From the NCBI RefSeq assembly GCF_032854445.1, contig NC_088295.1, positions 18,961,385 through 19,025,384 of the forward strand: 64,000 nt of DNA. The letters run 5' to 3'. The translations under genes and the position numbers were made by a program. Below the pieces are notes generated by a model. It saw only the letters and a list, made by a program, of their open reading frames with translations. It was not told the origin of the DNA and did no database searches. Source of the stretch: Liolophura sinensis. Taxonomy: Eukaryota > Mollusca > Polyplacophora > Chitonida > Chitonidae. Each line of letters begins with the position of its first letter. Position 1 is the stretch's first letter. Positions 47,994 through 60,904 of the stretch are shown one piece after another.

Positions 47994-48937
47994 GTAAGAA
48001 CATATACGACAGGATGAATGAATGAGGTGGGCATTTTAGTTTAAGCCACTTTATCAATATGTTAGAAATAAATCGTACTAATAATGAGAATCAGTCTGTT
48101 TTTTTTTAGAGAGCCATGGAGACAACCTATAGGAAAAAGAAACATAAATGAACGAAGGGAAAAGTATTAACAATAAAACACCAGTTAAAATTCATACCAC
48201 AACATAATAGCAATATCATGAAACTATGATATTTTGCGATGAATAAATGTGCTGATAAAATTAGATATTAAGAATTGAACCAGGAAATCACTAGTGTGGT
48301 ACCTATTCTTACATCCAAGAATTCAAAGTATACTTGTCGACACAGAAGTAACCTTTATGTTTGACATATTGGTACGGTGGACAAGTGTAGTCTGCTTCAG
48401 CGCCTTGTGTAGAACCTAATCATCGACCAAACCAGGCCCTCCTTGAGATACTTTGCCCTCAAACATTACCATCATCTTTGCGATTTAGGTCTTGATCTTT
48501 GTCCACATGCCGACATGAGTGCATTGTGGCGGTTATGGCAAAAGCTCGGCTTTCGGGTTTTTTTCTTGGCACTTATACATCATTTTGATTTCGGGGCATA
48601 GTATTGCTTTGACAGAAATCTAATTCTTAGTATCGAAAAAGACAAAGATGGTTGGCCGTAATGAATCGATATGAGTAAAGTTTTGTGTTGGAAGCGCCGA
48701 TGTTTATCTCCTGGCCACCAGAAGCGTATCAGTAAGTTGACGGGAGTTAATGAACGAGGCTGGGTTTGTATCCTGAATGGAAATAACCATTCCGTGCAAA
48801 CAGCAGCCCAGTCGGCCTGCTTGGTGTACAAAGTTTTATATTTTATACACAAAGTTTTAGTTTGTATTTAATTTCGCAAAACACAGATATTATGAATTGT
48901 GATAGATTAATGTTTAACATGTCAATTTTCTGCACAG
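47994..48937. other. Intron 2, copy B
   Basis: Less than half the length of the A intron owing to a 1.2-kb deletion ending near 48829. Contains about 110 bp not present in A. Confidence 0.7.
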
Positions 48938-49056
48938 GCGTATAATTGGTGGTTAGACGAGATGTATATGAAAGTACGACTTCCTCTTCCTGTGAACTCT
49001 AACCCAGGCATGGCATTTCCGCGCCAGTATTTCGAAGATGAACGCGCACAGTTACG
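48938..49056 (+). pseudogene. ChAT exon 3, copy B
   Basis: Encodes the same residues as copy A; I saw one synonymous change (GAC to GAT). Splice sites are intact. Confidence 0.85.
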
Positions 49057-49180
49057 GTATGTCTCAGTTACCTGCTGTAATGACTTGTGTGTTGTTTTTA
49101 ATATCATTGTGAAACAGCAACACAAAAACTTTCCACGAAACTTTTTAAACTAAATTTACAATTGGTGTTCCCCCTTACAG

Positions 49181-49232
49181 GTTTGCAGCCAGGTTAATTT
49201 CTGGCATTCTGGACTATAAAACAGTTATTGAC
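49181..49232 (+). pseudogene. ChAT exon 4, copy B, donor site lost
   Basis: Identical to A up to T-V-I-D, after which the donor gc|gtgagt and about 24 bp are replaced by 'gtaggtaactg'. Candidate donors there (after 49232 or after 49236) would both shift the frame into exon 5. Confidence 0.85.
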
Positions 49233-50203
49233 GTAGGTAACTGAAAGGTTAAGCCAACTAATTAATAAGTGAATATCTAATCAGAACAATGTCATTAGTT
49301 TATAACGGCATGTCGCTAATGAGAATCTCTATGCTAAAATTCGCTGCGCATGTCCTCATTTAGGCCTCTTTCCCACTGTCCCCAATCCTCAGCCAAATGC
49401 TTCTGTCGGAAAGAATTTGCTTAGTAATTGTCTTGTCATATTGATTATCTTGTCCTAGTCGTCTTTGTCAAATGTTTCGGAAACCTTGCAGAATTGATGC
49501 CCGTTTAATGTCAAAAACTGGACACTATAATCATTTTACAATGTTATCCGTGTCCGTGCGGCGCCGTGTCATCAGCTTATGTCCACAAATCCCTAATGAA
49601 TGACACATTGATAGATCCCAGACCGAGCCTCGTAACACCGTCTCTTTGCTGCTGTCCTACCGCCATCAAGAACGGACAGGATGGAAAATGGTCACTGTCG
49701 TCTCTGATGACAACCAACGCTTAACTCGGCCATGTCCTATCTGTCTTATTTGTCTGGCATCACTGTTATCATAAGATAACATACAGTCTCTGCATATTGT
49801 CCTGACCATTCAGAAGTTGTTCTATCGGCTTGATATATCCCACAATTTTTATGCGCTCAGAAAAAACTGAAGCCAGCCTGGAGGTCTAGAGTTTCCAGTT
49901 ATGGTGGCACTGGACTTGGACAACACTTCATTTTGGCTGTTCACAATATTACAGCTCTCCTGGGGCGAAACTGGGCGGCAGGAATAGGTCATGGTATTCT
50001 GATCTGGGGGCCAAAATGTCGCCAGCTGACATCAAAGTTATCTTGACATCGCCTGGATAGAGCTCGACCCATGACTCCTATCCCTGGGATATTAAAGCAG
50101 AAAGTTTCCTCTAAATATACCGATCTGCTTGACCCGATTAATCGATTGTCATACATGATGGATGTAACATGGTATGGATGAATATATCATGGATTTGTTT
50201 TAG
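49233..50203. other. Intron 4, copy B
   Basis: Resembles the A intron with two deletions, one of which removed the donor. Nothing else recognised. Confidence 0.65.
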
Positions 50204-50384
50204 GCGAGGGCTGCCAATAGATCGAGCCAGGCACCGTGAGAAAGGCCAGCCGCTGTGCATGGAACAGTACTACCGACTGTTCACTTCCTACCGGGTTCCG
50301 GGCAAGGGCAAAGACAGTCTCGTGGTGGACGCCACAAACATTTTACCCGAACCTGAACACATTGTGGTTATCTGTAAAAATCAG
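50204..50384 (+). pseudogene. ChAT exon 5, copy B
   Basis: 181 nt, apparently unchanged in protein from copy A, with both splice sites kept. Confidence 0.85.
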
Positions 50385-52085
50385 GTACTCTGTTCATAAT
50401 CTGAGAACTTCGCTAAGGCTTTACCAAGTCATCCATGTCAGCAATCATATGACTTACCGCCAAATGATTCCCTAATTCACACAAGTATGAGCCATTCACC
50501 ACTAATGTCAAATCCCAGCGAAGACTGACAGTCATTTACCACTTGTAAACCACGAAGACCAATTAAAGTCGCAAAACTTTTTTCCAAAGCAACTTAAAAC
50601 ATCAGTTCCAAGGAAAATATACATGTAAGAAATAATATAAAATGACGGCATGTATTAAGCTTTCTACCTTTATCAGAGAGTCGATATGATAGACCTTGTT
50701 TTATAACATAAATAATAATAAAACTTATTTATGAGCACTATAATAGAATATAAACATAAACCACTTTACAGGTTACATTCGGATGGTACTTTTTACCCAA
50801 GATCAAAATTTAGTACCAACCACTTTCTCTGATCTCGGCCTATAATACACAGAAAACAACAAACCGACGTTGTTTAATTTGTATCGAAACCTTCGCTTCA
50901 CTGACAGAGAGCCTCGTAGCTACTGTTCGTGATTACATGTAAACTGAAGCCGAAACAAAAAAGCAACCTTCAGTCAAGTGGATGTACATTAGATTTCACC
51001 CTTATTCATGCCGAAAATTCGTGGGAATGGCATTTTTGATGGCAAAGTGCTTTAACAGAATAATAAATCTTTATCCACGGCAACAAAGAAAAGAGTTCAT
51101 CATGCCCCACAGCAATTGTTATCTTAAGTTTTCGAGGACAGATGTCTTCGATGAAATGAAATGATATATTAATGAGCAGTATTTTTGGTGCAAATGTTTT
51201 TGTGAGCTGCAAAGATAAATTACTTGGCATGTTTCGCTGTCTTATTTCTCCAAAGACTTTCTTCTCATTTCTCATTATTATACACTCCTCGGTCATCAGT
51301 AATCCTGGCAATCTGAAGACGCCTTCTTCTGACTAATGAGACCTAATGCGTTTATCTCTAATGAGGAGCTGATGGAGTGAGAGAATTGCACCATCGTCAT
51401 CATAATTATGGAAATCAACTGCATTCATAACGCAACGACACAAACATATGACAGCGTGGACAGAAAGAAAACAATCACCGACATTATCATTCATTTCCTT
51501 ATAATTGGACGAGTGTTCCATGCTATTAAACAAACAGTGTTACGTAATTCTCAGGTGTAGTTGTAAAAACATCTCGGGAAGTTTGCAATCTAAGATTCTC
51601 TCTAACAGGAATTCAATACATCTATTAGTTTACGTCTGAAAATCTATCGTGAAATAAAGATTGGACAATGAAGTAGACAATGCACCACGAGAAAGATGAG
51701 AAATGTATATATAAAGTGCGTCATGTAATGTCAATGAAAGCAAATGTTGTTATTTATATTTTTGTGACAATGGACTTGACAATATAATGGCTGGGTCTTA
51801 TAAAGTCGTGCGGTTCAGTTTTAGTGCATAGTTAGTGACTGAATATCAAAGTTTAAGTGCATTATTACGGCTATATCACATATACACATTTTTCCATCAA
51901 TAAGAAGGGCATATCTTCCTACCACAAATGCTATTAAAACTTTTTGTACTTTAAAACTTATGACGCGCGCACTCTTGTAATTAACTCTCCTTAATTGTTT
52001 CCCATAATGCGTTGGTTGAGACTAAAATTTCTTGATATAGACACATGGTGCGTGAATGTAACTATGTGCTACATTTTTCTTTCAG
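50385..52085. other. Intron 5, copy B
   Basis: Lacks the SINE found in copy A and about 85 bp near 51475. No gene recognised. Confidence 0.7.
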
Positions 52086-52263
52086 TTTTTTGTGTTGGAT
52101 GTTGTAATCAATTTCTTACGATGTACACAAGACAATCTTTTTACTCAACTTTCCCGAATTGTGAAAATGGCCGAGGAAAATGAAAGTACATGTGATCCTA
52201 TTGGAATCCTCACGTCACTCGGGCGGGATCAGTGGGCTACTGCGCGCATGCGTTTGATGGAAG
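52086..52263 (+). pseudogene. ChAT exon 6, copy B
   Basis: Full length with splice sites kept. One replacement, L-R-L-T-Q to L-R-C-T-Q, and two silent changes relative to A. Confidence 0.85.
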
Positions 52264-53021
52264 GTAAAAATTGTCAACAGTCTCTCTTAAAAGGAAATCT
52301 GCCCCATTCCACCCAATGCCTTGTTTATCTGTACGTAATTTAGTTTGATTGTACAGAACCTCGAGCACATGTGTGTCATGTGAAATTCAGCCGTTTACTT
52401 CTTCTTTTTGTATCAAAGAAATTGTGAGATTTATTTATTAGTAATTTGTTTTTATATTTGTTATGTATTATTTATTGGTGATTTATTATTTGTGGGTATC
52501 TTAAAGTATATTCACTTAATCTACATCCACCATGACGTTTATGGACAGAAAGACATTGGTAGAGCCCAAATTCCACCACACCGCCTTCAATAATTTTTTT
52601 CAGTAGCTCTTCTATTCTGATGAGATTCTAGTGAGAGAATAGTTAGGAGTCCTTGCCGGTCGCCTGGATTAATGACTTCTCTTCAATAGCAATTCACTAA
52701 TGAGATCAAAGGTTCGAATTCAACCTCCCCTGATTTTGCTGTTGGTTGAAATTGTGCGGTGCTTTCTTGTCGCCACCAAATAAATAAAATATCCTTGATT
52801 ACGGTGTAAACACCAATTACATGAACAAGTAAATAAACTTTTCTAGCGTGAGGTCTTTAGACTACTCGATCATTGAAAGCCTCCCTGATTTATGAATCTT
52901 ACCGGAGATGAAAAACGATGATGGCCTTCTACTTCTCTGGGTTGCTGAAAGGATCTCACTCTCAGCAATATTGTACATGTGTTTTGAAGTGACATTGTCT
53001 TATTTAGTTCTTCTTCCCCAG
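52264..53021. other. Intron 6, copy B
   Basis: Carries the degenerate SINE at 52651-52820 and about 45 bp absent from A (near 52904-52950). Confidence 0.65.
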
Positions 53022-53081
53022 AGTCTACCAATCTTATGGAGAGGTGTATACTCGTGCTGTGTCTGGACTCAAGCGTACCAA
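53022..53081 (+). pseudogene. ChAT exon 7 remnant, copy B
   Basis: The acceptor and first codons remain. Five codons after S-T-N are missing in frame, and after S-S-V-P the sequence jumps to text found at about 30268 in A, deleting the rest of the exon, its donor and about 290 bp of intron. A cryptic donor AAAG|gtaaag at 53130 would join exon 8 out of frame and meet a stop within four codons. Confidence 0.88.
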
Positions 53082-54057
53082 AGATGAGATACAGACGATC
53101 CTACTTAAACATATTATCTTTTCCGAAAGGTAAAGTGCCTAATTTCTGTAGTTCCAAACACTGTATTCCACCTAAAGTATAATATGTTACAATGCACTTT
53201 CAGAAGCACTTTTAAGTAATCATATAAGGTGGGTGAATCAATTAGAATCAAGCAAAATACGTCACTTGAAAAATGCTAAACTTTAGGTGAAATGCTGTCT
53301 CTCTGTGGTTTTCTGATTTCAGTTCAATATAATAACACAAGCATAGTGCAAAGTGTTTTTTTTGTTGCAATCTGTCGGTCAGTGTTGTGTGGAGAGAACT
53401 GTAGTGGACAGCTGTATACCAGTAGGGGAGACAGAAAGATTAAACCCACGTATTCTCGCACACGCCGTGGGTGTAAGACGGAGGAACACCGGGGACAATC
53501 AGGGGTTGTTATTACAGCGCTTTGCTCGCCAATATCATCGCAATCTTACAGTTTTGACTTCATTTAATCGCTAATTTGGCTGAGCTCTCAACTCCGCTGA
53601 TCAGTTTGCTACTGATGAAATGAGGGGTAAACTCAATTGAACAGTCTGCGAACGGGATTGGGCGGGTGTAGGTGAATTTTAGCGCTCATGGTCGAATTAG
53701 ATTTTCCCGGGCAGGGGCACACATTGTGGAAAGAAACAAAAAGCGAGAAGTTGCCTGGCCAGGGCTGCATCAATCTCAGATCTGCCGGTCTGTGGGTTTT
53801 GAGGACAGCCGCTTATTAGATAAGCAGATTGTCTTTGAAGGTTGGGTGAATTATAAACTATACATGCCTCGTTCATGGCGTGCGTTTGACGTTGCCAGTT
53901 TAAAAAAAAACACTTCATTAAATATATGTATGAATTGGAAAGCGACCTTTACGCTAAAACTATCTGTAGTATTCTTAAAAAGTTTACATCGAAAATTAAA
54001 ATCTTTTATGAAAATATTAATTCAGGCTAATTAACTGCTTTGTGTTTTTGTCTGCAG
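53082..54057. other. Intron 7 remainder, copy B
   Basis: Matches A from about 30268 onward and also lacks A sequence near 30980-31165. Confidence 0.65.
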
Positions 54058-54158
54058 CTTGTGATTGAAGAGGACGGAGCCTGTGGTTTGAACTATGAAC
54101 ATTCTCCATCTCAAGGCATTGCTGTGGTTCAACTCATAGAACATCTCCTCAAGTACAT
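54058..54158 (+). pseudogene. ChAT exon 8, copy B
   Basis: Keeps the catalytic E-H-S but reads L-V-I-E-E-D-G and S-P-S-Q-G where copy A has F-V-I-G-Q-D-G and S-P-S-E-G. The last change breaks the acidic position of family signature 2. Confidence 0.85.
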
Positions 54159-55876
54159 GTGAGTATATAACCGCCAAACGGCAATATATCCTTTTCGTCA
54201 GAATGTATTACTGAAATGTGACTTTACCTCCCACGGCGATACAAGTCAAAAACCACCATAGAGACAATTAACAAATGACACAAGCTAGTCAGAGTTAGGC
54301 ATCTTCCTTAAGTTCATCAAGTTCTTGACAGATCTCATTCTGAGAAATAGCCCCCCTTTGGCGCAATGCCAAGTTCTGTTTTCAGATGGCGTGGGAAGAT
54401 GTTAAATACATCCCAACCCATGGGCAAGCCATCGACTGCAGACCGGAAGTGCAACATTCCAGGCTGAGAAAATTCCTTAAAAATAGCAAACTTTTGAACG
54501 GGTTAATTGCATGTTTTCTTATTTCATATCAAGCATCACATCTCTCGTTTTATTTTCTCTCTTAAACACGATTACAGTACTAAAATAAATTATGTGTCAA
54601 AAAAACTAAACGTCTAGACGACAGATTATTAACAGTAACGATAACATTATATTTACATCGTGATCCATATTCACTGGTCATAACTATTTGGCAATGTTAG
54701 TGAACAATATTAGTGGCAATAGTCACAGATATTTCCAGTGCTAGTCAGCAATTTACAACCAGTCAGCTGTTAGAAACATCCTTGAGGCATTTTAATAATG
54801 CTCTGTAATATTTAATATAATGAAAATTCATTCCATAGTATCTGTCTGAAACGTTTTAAATTTACTATAACATAACACTAACATGCTGTTCGCCTAAACC
54901 GTAAGCTGAACAAAGGGCTGTAAGACTTGTAAGAGTTGATATCTGTCACCCATTTCTCAACATTAAATCTGATATTGACAAAGAGCCCAAATTCTGTTGC
55001 GCGAATTTATATATATTGTATCAGATTAGTTCCACTTTTCTGATATAGGTAAACTGGTTAACGTTTAAAATATGTCCTCTAGTCGGAAAAGATGTGTACC
55101 AAAGTAACTTTTTCCTTGCGTAATTAATACCCGAGGCTTGTGAATGTCTGGGTTTGTGTCAAGTATCGGTTGTCGATAGATCCTCGAGGGTAACTGCTCG
55201 TGATATAGAGGGCTGGTAAGCATATTTGTTTACCCAGATTAGGGAGGGTTACAAGATGTGTTTGAGCTCACGTCGGCAAAGTTACTCTCCCGGTCACACA
55301 AGCCTACATGTATCTATATCCAGATTTATATAAGACAATGTCTAGTGTGGACAGGTGACGTAAACACTGAAGGAAGTCTGACAGACGACCAATCGATCAC
55401 TGTTAGAAGCCGAAATTTACCTTCATCTACGGCTGTCATTGCCATACTTTATCTTTAAACAGTGTCTTTACTGTTTTAAACTCATCCTTGACAATGGTCA
55501 TAGTTTAAACTAATAGCATTTTATCTCCAACTAGCGCTCTATAGAAGAACTTTTTTCTCTTATACTTCATTTTGGGGTGCATTTTTGAAATGCCCCTGCT
55601 TTTTCTCTTATCCTTCATCGTGGGGGATATTTCACATGTCTTCATGAACTAAAGAAGCATAGAGAGGAATTAACCAAGATAATCAAACTATGTACCATTT
55701 GTTCCGTTCTGCTTATAATATACGAGAATGTATCGATTTATGGGCGATACCAGTGGAAATAATCTCTTGAGTAGACTTCTTTCAGAAAAGTGGTGTCAAA
55801 CAATTAAATTTGTTCCCACTTCTGTAGCCTGTGCTTTCGTCCAGTTCATGCAGTCTTCTATGTTTTTTGATTGTAT
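54159..55876. other. Intron 8, copy B
   Basis: Similar to A with a deletion of about 90 bp near 54376 and many single-base indels. No gene recognised. Confidence 0.65.
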
Positions 55877-55994
55877 GGAGGAGGTGAGAACGCGACGATT
55901 ACCACGGATGCAGTCAATATGTGAGTTGCCTTATCGCTGTAATCTCTACTGATATCCTACAGGATATCAATATGGCCAAAACTCAAATTGACAG
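55877..55994 (+). pseudogene. ChAT exon 9, copy B, three lesions
   Basis: The acceptor gattgtag has become gattgtat. A 14-nt deletion follows the Y-codon of L-Y-W, shifting the frame and giving TGA at 55950-55952. Codons just before it are also scrambled (Y-R-C-N instead of Y-P-R-K). Confidence 0.9.
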
Positions 55995-58900
55995 GTATAT
56001 ATACAGTATGTTTGTTGTTTTACGCTGGTTAAGTACAAGCTGTATTTACATTATACCACTGAACGGCGTACGTCATTGAACCGGTTTGGTTTTTCTCTGA
56101 ATATATGTGAATACTTCTTGCTGAATATTCTCTCCAGTCCGTTAAAGCGACTTGGGTTCAAAAAGAATATTTGCAGATGAGATTTGGTTTTTCATGAATG
56201 ACCTATCCTCGACGGAAGATTTTCAGAGAAGGCATTGGCAAAACTTTGCAGCTACTGTGTTTGGAATAGACATGTTAATAATGTGAGCTTTGTTGAGTAA
56301 ATACACTACTTTGCAGACAAGGAACAAGGTCTAGGGGTAATGTATACAAGTACCTGCATGATTCGGAATTTGATCAGTGCGTATTTTGTTGTGAATACTA
56401 AATTGCCTTTTGGCAATTTAATGGTGAACATTAACATGTGTGACGAAAAGCTCCACTCCAATTTGTTGAACGTAACGCCCCACAAACGGATTCATGAGAG
56501 CAGCTGACCGCGCTATTGGTACTAAGCTTCCACGAACAGCAAGAACCAGTGAATGTTGATGGCCAATGCAGATTGAAGTACATTGAAAGAAATAGTTTTA
56601 AGACCTTGTACATGGCTGAATGCACTTTTATCTTCGTCTGAGGCAATCTAAATGAATGTTTACATCTCACACGTTTCTGTAAAAGAGCAAATCTTCCCAC
56701 CTCACAAAGAACAAGATCACCACAGGGAAATGCTTAAATACCATGCTTCTTCATTACAAACGTAAGTATTTTATGGAATTACTCTTAAATTACATTTTAA
56801 GAGATTACATTACATTTGAAAGCTATGTTAATAACGTAGGATCTGTGGCTTGTGGAAAACATTTGACTGAATAATAAAGCTAGAATGAGAACAAAAAGAA
56901 GTTAATTTGATTCTATCGACCCCTTTTGGGCGCTAACGACGTATTAATAATATTAATAATGGCAAGGGACGAATGGCCCCTTCAACAGATCCAATACAAC
57001 TAAGGATTTAAGGTATACAAATTCTTTGGTGTAGATTTTAATATTGCCTGGCCCAACAGTTCTATGAAATTTTACCACGTACAATTAAAGATGTGAGTGA
57101 ACTGATAATATGGTATCAATCAAACACTGGAAACGCTTAAAACAACTAACTTCCCAGGGGAAGAATTGTGTTACAACTGATTTGCATAGCCTCGCCAAAT
57201 AAACTTCACACACGCTCTGCTTACCATTTGCTAATATCAGTAGTCTTATTCTTTTTCTCGCATTTTGGTATTTTAAATTCTTTTAAGTAGTTTGGAAAGT
57301 TTCGGCTTGATAGTTTAAAAGTAGATTAAAACCTGAGCTCAATTTGTCTACTAGTGATATTTTGTAGAAATACAGGAGAAGTCAAGTTCGAGTTCATACT
57401 AGGAAAAGTCTTGTGAAGAGTGTTAATGCATGCGCATCTTGTATTAGAACAACAGACATATTCACTTGTTGCGTAGCGTATTGTGAGTTAAGTTGGTCAA
57501 CACTTTGTGAATAAAGTTGGTCAACACTTTGTGAATTAAGTTGGTCAACACTTTTTGAATTAAGTTGGTCAACACTTTGTGAATAAAGTTGGTCAACACT
57601 TTGTGAATTAAGTTGGTCAACACTTTTTGAATTAAGTTGGTCAACACTTTGTGAATTAAGTTGGTCAACACTTTGTGAATTAAGTTGGTCAACACTTTGT
57701 GAATAAAGCTGGTCAACACTTTGTGAATTAAGTTGGTCAACACTTTTTGAATTAAGTTGGTCAACACTTTGTGAATTAAGTTGGTCAACACTTTTTGAAT
57801 TAAGTTGGTCAACACTTTGTGAATTAAGTTGGTCAACACTTTGACATGACGAATACTCGATTGAGTTTGTTTAGTGCCCCGAATCTCGCTAAAGCTCTGA
57901 CAAGTACCATGTTCCAGAGTGAGACTGTGACGAGTAATCTGTAGTGAATATAATGTAATAGCTGCACGCTGTGACGAGTATTCTTCACATTCTTGGGACA
58001 AATGGTCTGAATAGGGTCAATAGTAAGGTCAGTACTGAACAGGCCTTCTATACAGGGAGTTAAAGTACTGGCGAATACTCCACCAGCTTTTCGGCACTCT
58101 CAGTAAGCCTTCAGATGGCTCAGTCCCAGTCCGCTCCCCAATCTCAGAACGCAGCATTGATTGATGTGAATACTTTTTGCCATATAAATCAGGAGAACAG
58201 GTTCTCGTCCGGAGACAAATTGTTCGGATACCTGAATGAAGGGCGAGAAGTACATGTTTTTACTGATTGGTTAGATCACGCAGTTGACTACTCTTTCAAT
58301 CTATTTAATCGAAGAAGTCCATGGGGATTTATTTCAATTGGGATCGCTTAGCTGAAAACCTGTATTCTGGCGATATCCCGCACCAGACAATTAAGGGGAT
58401 TTCAGCCGCCAAAATTAACAAACAAGCCCGGACCATTTTGAAACGAGTTGATTGACAAGCCGATCTGGTTAAAGGGTGGGCCGTTCCTGGAGTTTAGTTC
58501 ATTTATTTTCCTGGTACGGATGTAAATTGGCTAGAGGATGCCATTTAGGGGGACACTAATCCAACCCATCTGTCGATTTCATTAGGCCGCTTGCTCTAGC
58601 TGGATTAAATGATGAGCTCCTCAGCCAAGTCAGGTCATTGACGTCCCAACTGACCAGAGAAGAATCATCCAATGAATCGAAGAGAATTTAAATAATAAGT
58701 TTTCTTCCCAATATGTCTTGGCCGTTCAGTCTTTTCCACGCTGAAATAACAACAATATATCAAACGTCAATGACGTCACGGTGTGGCCCTGCTTCGCTGC
58801 AAGCACCCGCGTTTATTATCATTTCAATACAGACAATGTCTGGCAAACCTCCAAAGGTCCCGCCAAAAATAAAATAGTTCAGGCATTCATCAAAGAAAAA

Positions 58901-59746
58901 TTTATATATTCAAACCATCTTGGACCCATGCAAGAAGGGAAAATTAGAAAATTCTCGTTTTTCACCATCAGGAGTAGAGTAGAGATAATTTTCGATGTGA
59001 AACGGACAAATTCGTTCTTGCAATTATCGAACCCATTCATTATATTTCAATTCAAGCAACATGGCGTTAATGTTTGGTTGGTGGGCGTTTATAAATATTG
59101 AGCCTATATATTCTGTATATACCTCTATTATTCTAGCTTTCCAGACCTTTACTCTGTTCGATCTCAAGAAAAGTTATTTGAAACAGTTGAGCATTAATAA
59201 ATGAATAGTGAGAAAATGTGAAGAATTTATTGCTGGAGCACTTGTATACCTCTGCTTGATGATACTTGATCAATAGATCTACATTATTGATGAACTGTCA
59301 GTATCTTAATATGCGAATTTTGTTCGACCATTCACAAATGTCCGAAACACTTTGTTGTGTTTCACTTATGAATAGATTTAGGAGGGCTTTCGTTACATGT
59401 ACATTTTGTTGTTGTTGAATCATGAGACTCTAGAAGGTTCCATGGTGAGGTGTGCACAGCTCAGATACCATTCATACTCCGTTAGAGCGTGGGTTCCAGT
59501 TACTGAACAACTAAACCAGATTATGTTCATGGAAATATGGTATGTTGTAGATAGGAATGTTATTGTCTCTGCTACGTTGCTGTTGGCGTCCCTAACAAGT
59601 CGTTGGTTCCAGCGACTTCCCTAAACCCTCTGATCTCTGATTATATACAAATCGATTCAACAATATGGTTGAGGTTGCCAGCAAATCAAGCATAGTACGC
59701 TAGTTTGTGATCGATCGTCTTACTGTTTTTCTTTCCGTTATTTTAG
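55995..59746. other. Intron 9, copy B, with a 2-kb B-only block
   Basis: Matches A at both ends. Sequence from about 56080 to 58074 has no counterpart in A and contains the 24-bp array. I see no terminal inverted repeats, poly(A) tail or clear target duplication at its edges, so it may be an insertion here or a deletion in A. An 89-codon minus-strand frame at 56431-56700 is unrecognised. Confidence 0.7.
57490..57842. repeat. 24-bp tandem array, about 15 units
   Basis: Unit 'aagttggtcaacactttgtg' plus 'aatt', repeated every 24 bp from 57490 to 57842 with few variants. Because 24 is eight codons, the minus strand reads an open K-V-L-T-N-L-I-H repeat; I regard this as an artefact of the period. 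Confidence 0.95.
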
Positions 59747-59869
59747 GTTGATAAAGAATCTGGATTTGTACTTTCTCCGTTTTTCTAAGTTCGGTCGAGA
59801 GTTTCCGAAAACACAAAATATGAGCCCTGACTCGTTTTTCCAATTAGCGCTGCAGCTGACTTATTACAA
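59747..59869 (+). pseudogene. ChAT exon 10, copy B
   Basis: Full length, splice sites kept, two I-to-F replacements (L-Y-F-L-R-F and S-F-F-Q-L). Confidence 0.83.
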
Positions 59870-60474
59870 GTAAGTATCGTGTTTCTGTGGAGTTCAAACA
59901 AACCGGGCGGTTCACAAACAAAAATGTACACGAACTCCAGGTTTGTTAGCCTTTCCGCTAATTACATCAACCAGGTTTTGTAGACGTTGATTCAATGAAC
60001 TCCGATTTCAAGCCTTTGTTCACAGAAGTAAGAGCTGGAAATTCTATTTGTTGGACATTTCATGGTTTTATCTTACTGGTGTGCAGTTACAGATTGACAT
60101 GCGTGCTCATGTCAACTTGTATTACCTGTACAAACTACAATTTACCAACCCGTGTCTTATCGATGGAACGTACAATCGGTATTTCGCCAAATTACCATTG
60201 TTTTAAGGTATGGAACCAGTGAGTTAATTAATTCCATTTCTTAATTAAATCACTGAGTTGTTGGTGAATAGCTACTGGTCAAGGACATTTCAGGATAGAA
60301 GAAAATATGAAATGAGTGAACTTTAAGCGACAGTAAACAACACACACAGAGAAAGGTTTACACCGAAGATTTTCCGTCGGGACAGAAAAGATATCAATCA
60401 GATCAATGTCTGTTGACATCTTATAAATACCATGACTAAATATACGCCAGTTAAACATCTGGTTAATTTGGCAG
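59870..60474. other. Intron 10, copy B
   Basis: Almost the same length as in A (605 versus 603 bp). No feature recognised. Confidence 0.6.
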
Positions 60475-60613
60475 GGTTCACGGGCGTTTAGTGTCCACCT
60501 ACGAAAGTGCGTCCACCAGACGTTTCCGGTTGGGGAGAGTAGATAACATCCAGGCATGTTCACCTCCGGCATTGGAATGGGTAAAGGCAATGGCTGGAGA
60601 AATAGAGGCCACG
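60475..60613 (+). pseudogene. ChAT exon 11, copy B
   Basis: Keeps G-R-V-D-N-I; the conserved Arg after it is Gln, and a Thr is Ala. Splice sites kept. Confidence 0.83.
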
Positions 60614-60841
60614 GTAAGGATGGCATTGGATGGATGGCAAAATTATAACCTTGACAAATATCTGGTAACTGCTCAAAGAGTATAAATACACCTACGTCAT
60701 AACGCTAATTTAACACAGAAAAGTAAACAGAAAAGACAGGTTGTTTTGTTGAAAAAAATGTTTAAACAGTCTGTCGTCAACTAAAAGTATTTCTGGCTAC
60801 ATCTCCATATCTTATCCTCAATATTACATCGTATATCACAG

Positions 60842-60904
60842 GATGAGGAGAAAATGAAGTTGTTGCGAAAAGCCATGGCCTGGCAGACAGACATTATGGT
60901 TCAG
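60842..60904 (+). pseudogene. ChAT exon 12, copy B
   Basis: Sequence appears identical to copy A, with the same splice sites. Confidence 0.83.

Noticed and set aside
57462-58001. 179-codon minus-strand open frame with an eight-residue repeat
   Set aside because: It is the translation of the 24-bp array; the period is a multiple of three, so any stop-free unit gives a long frame.
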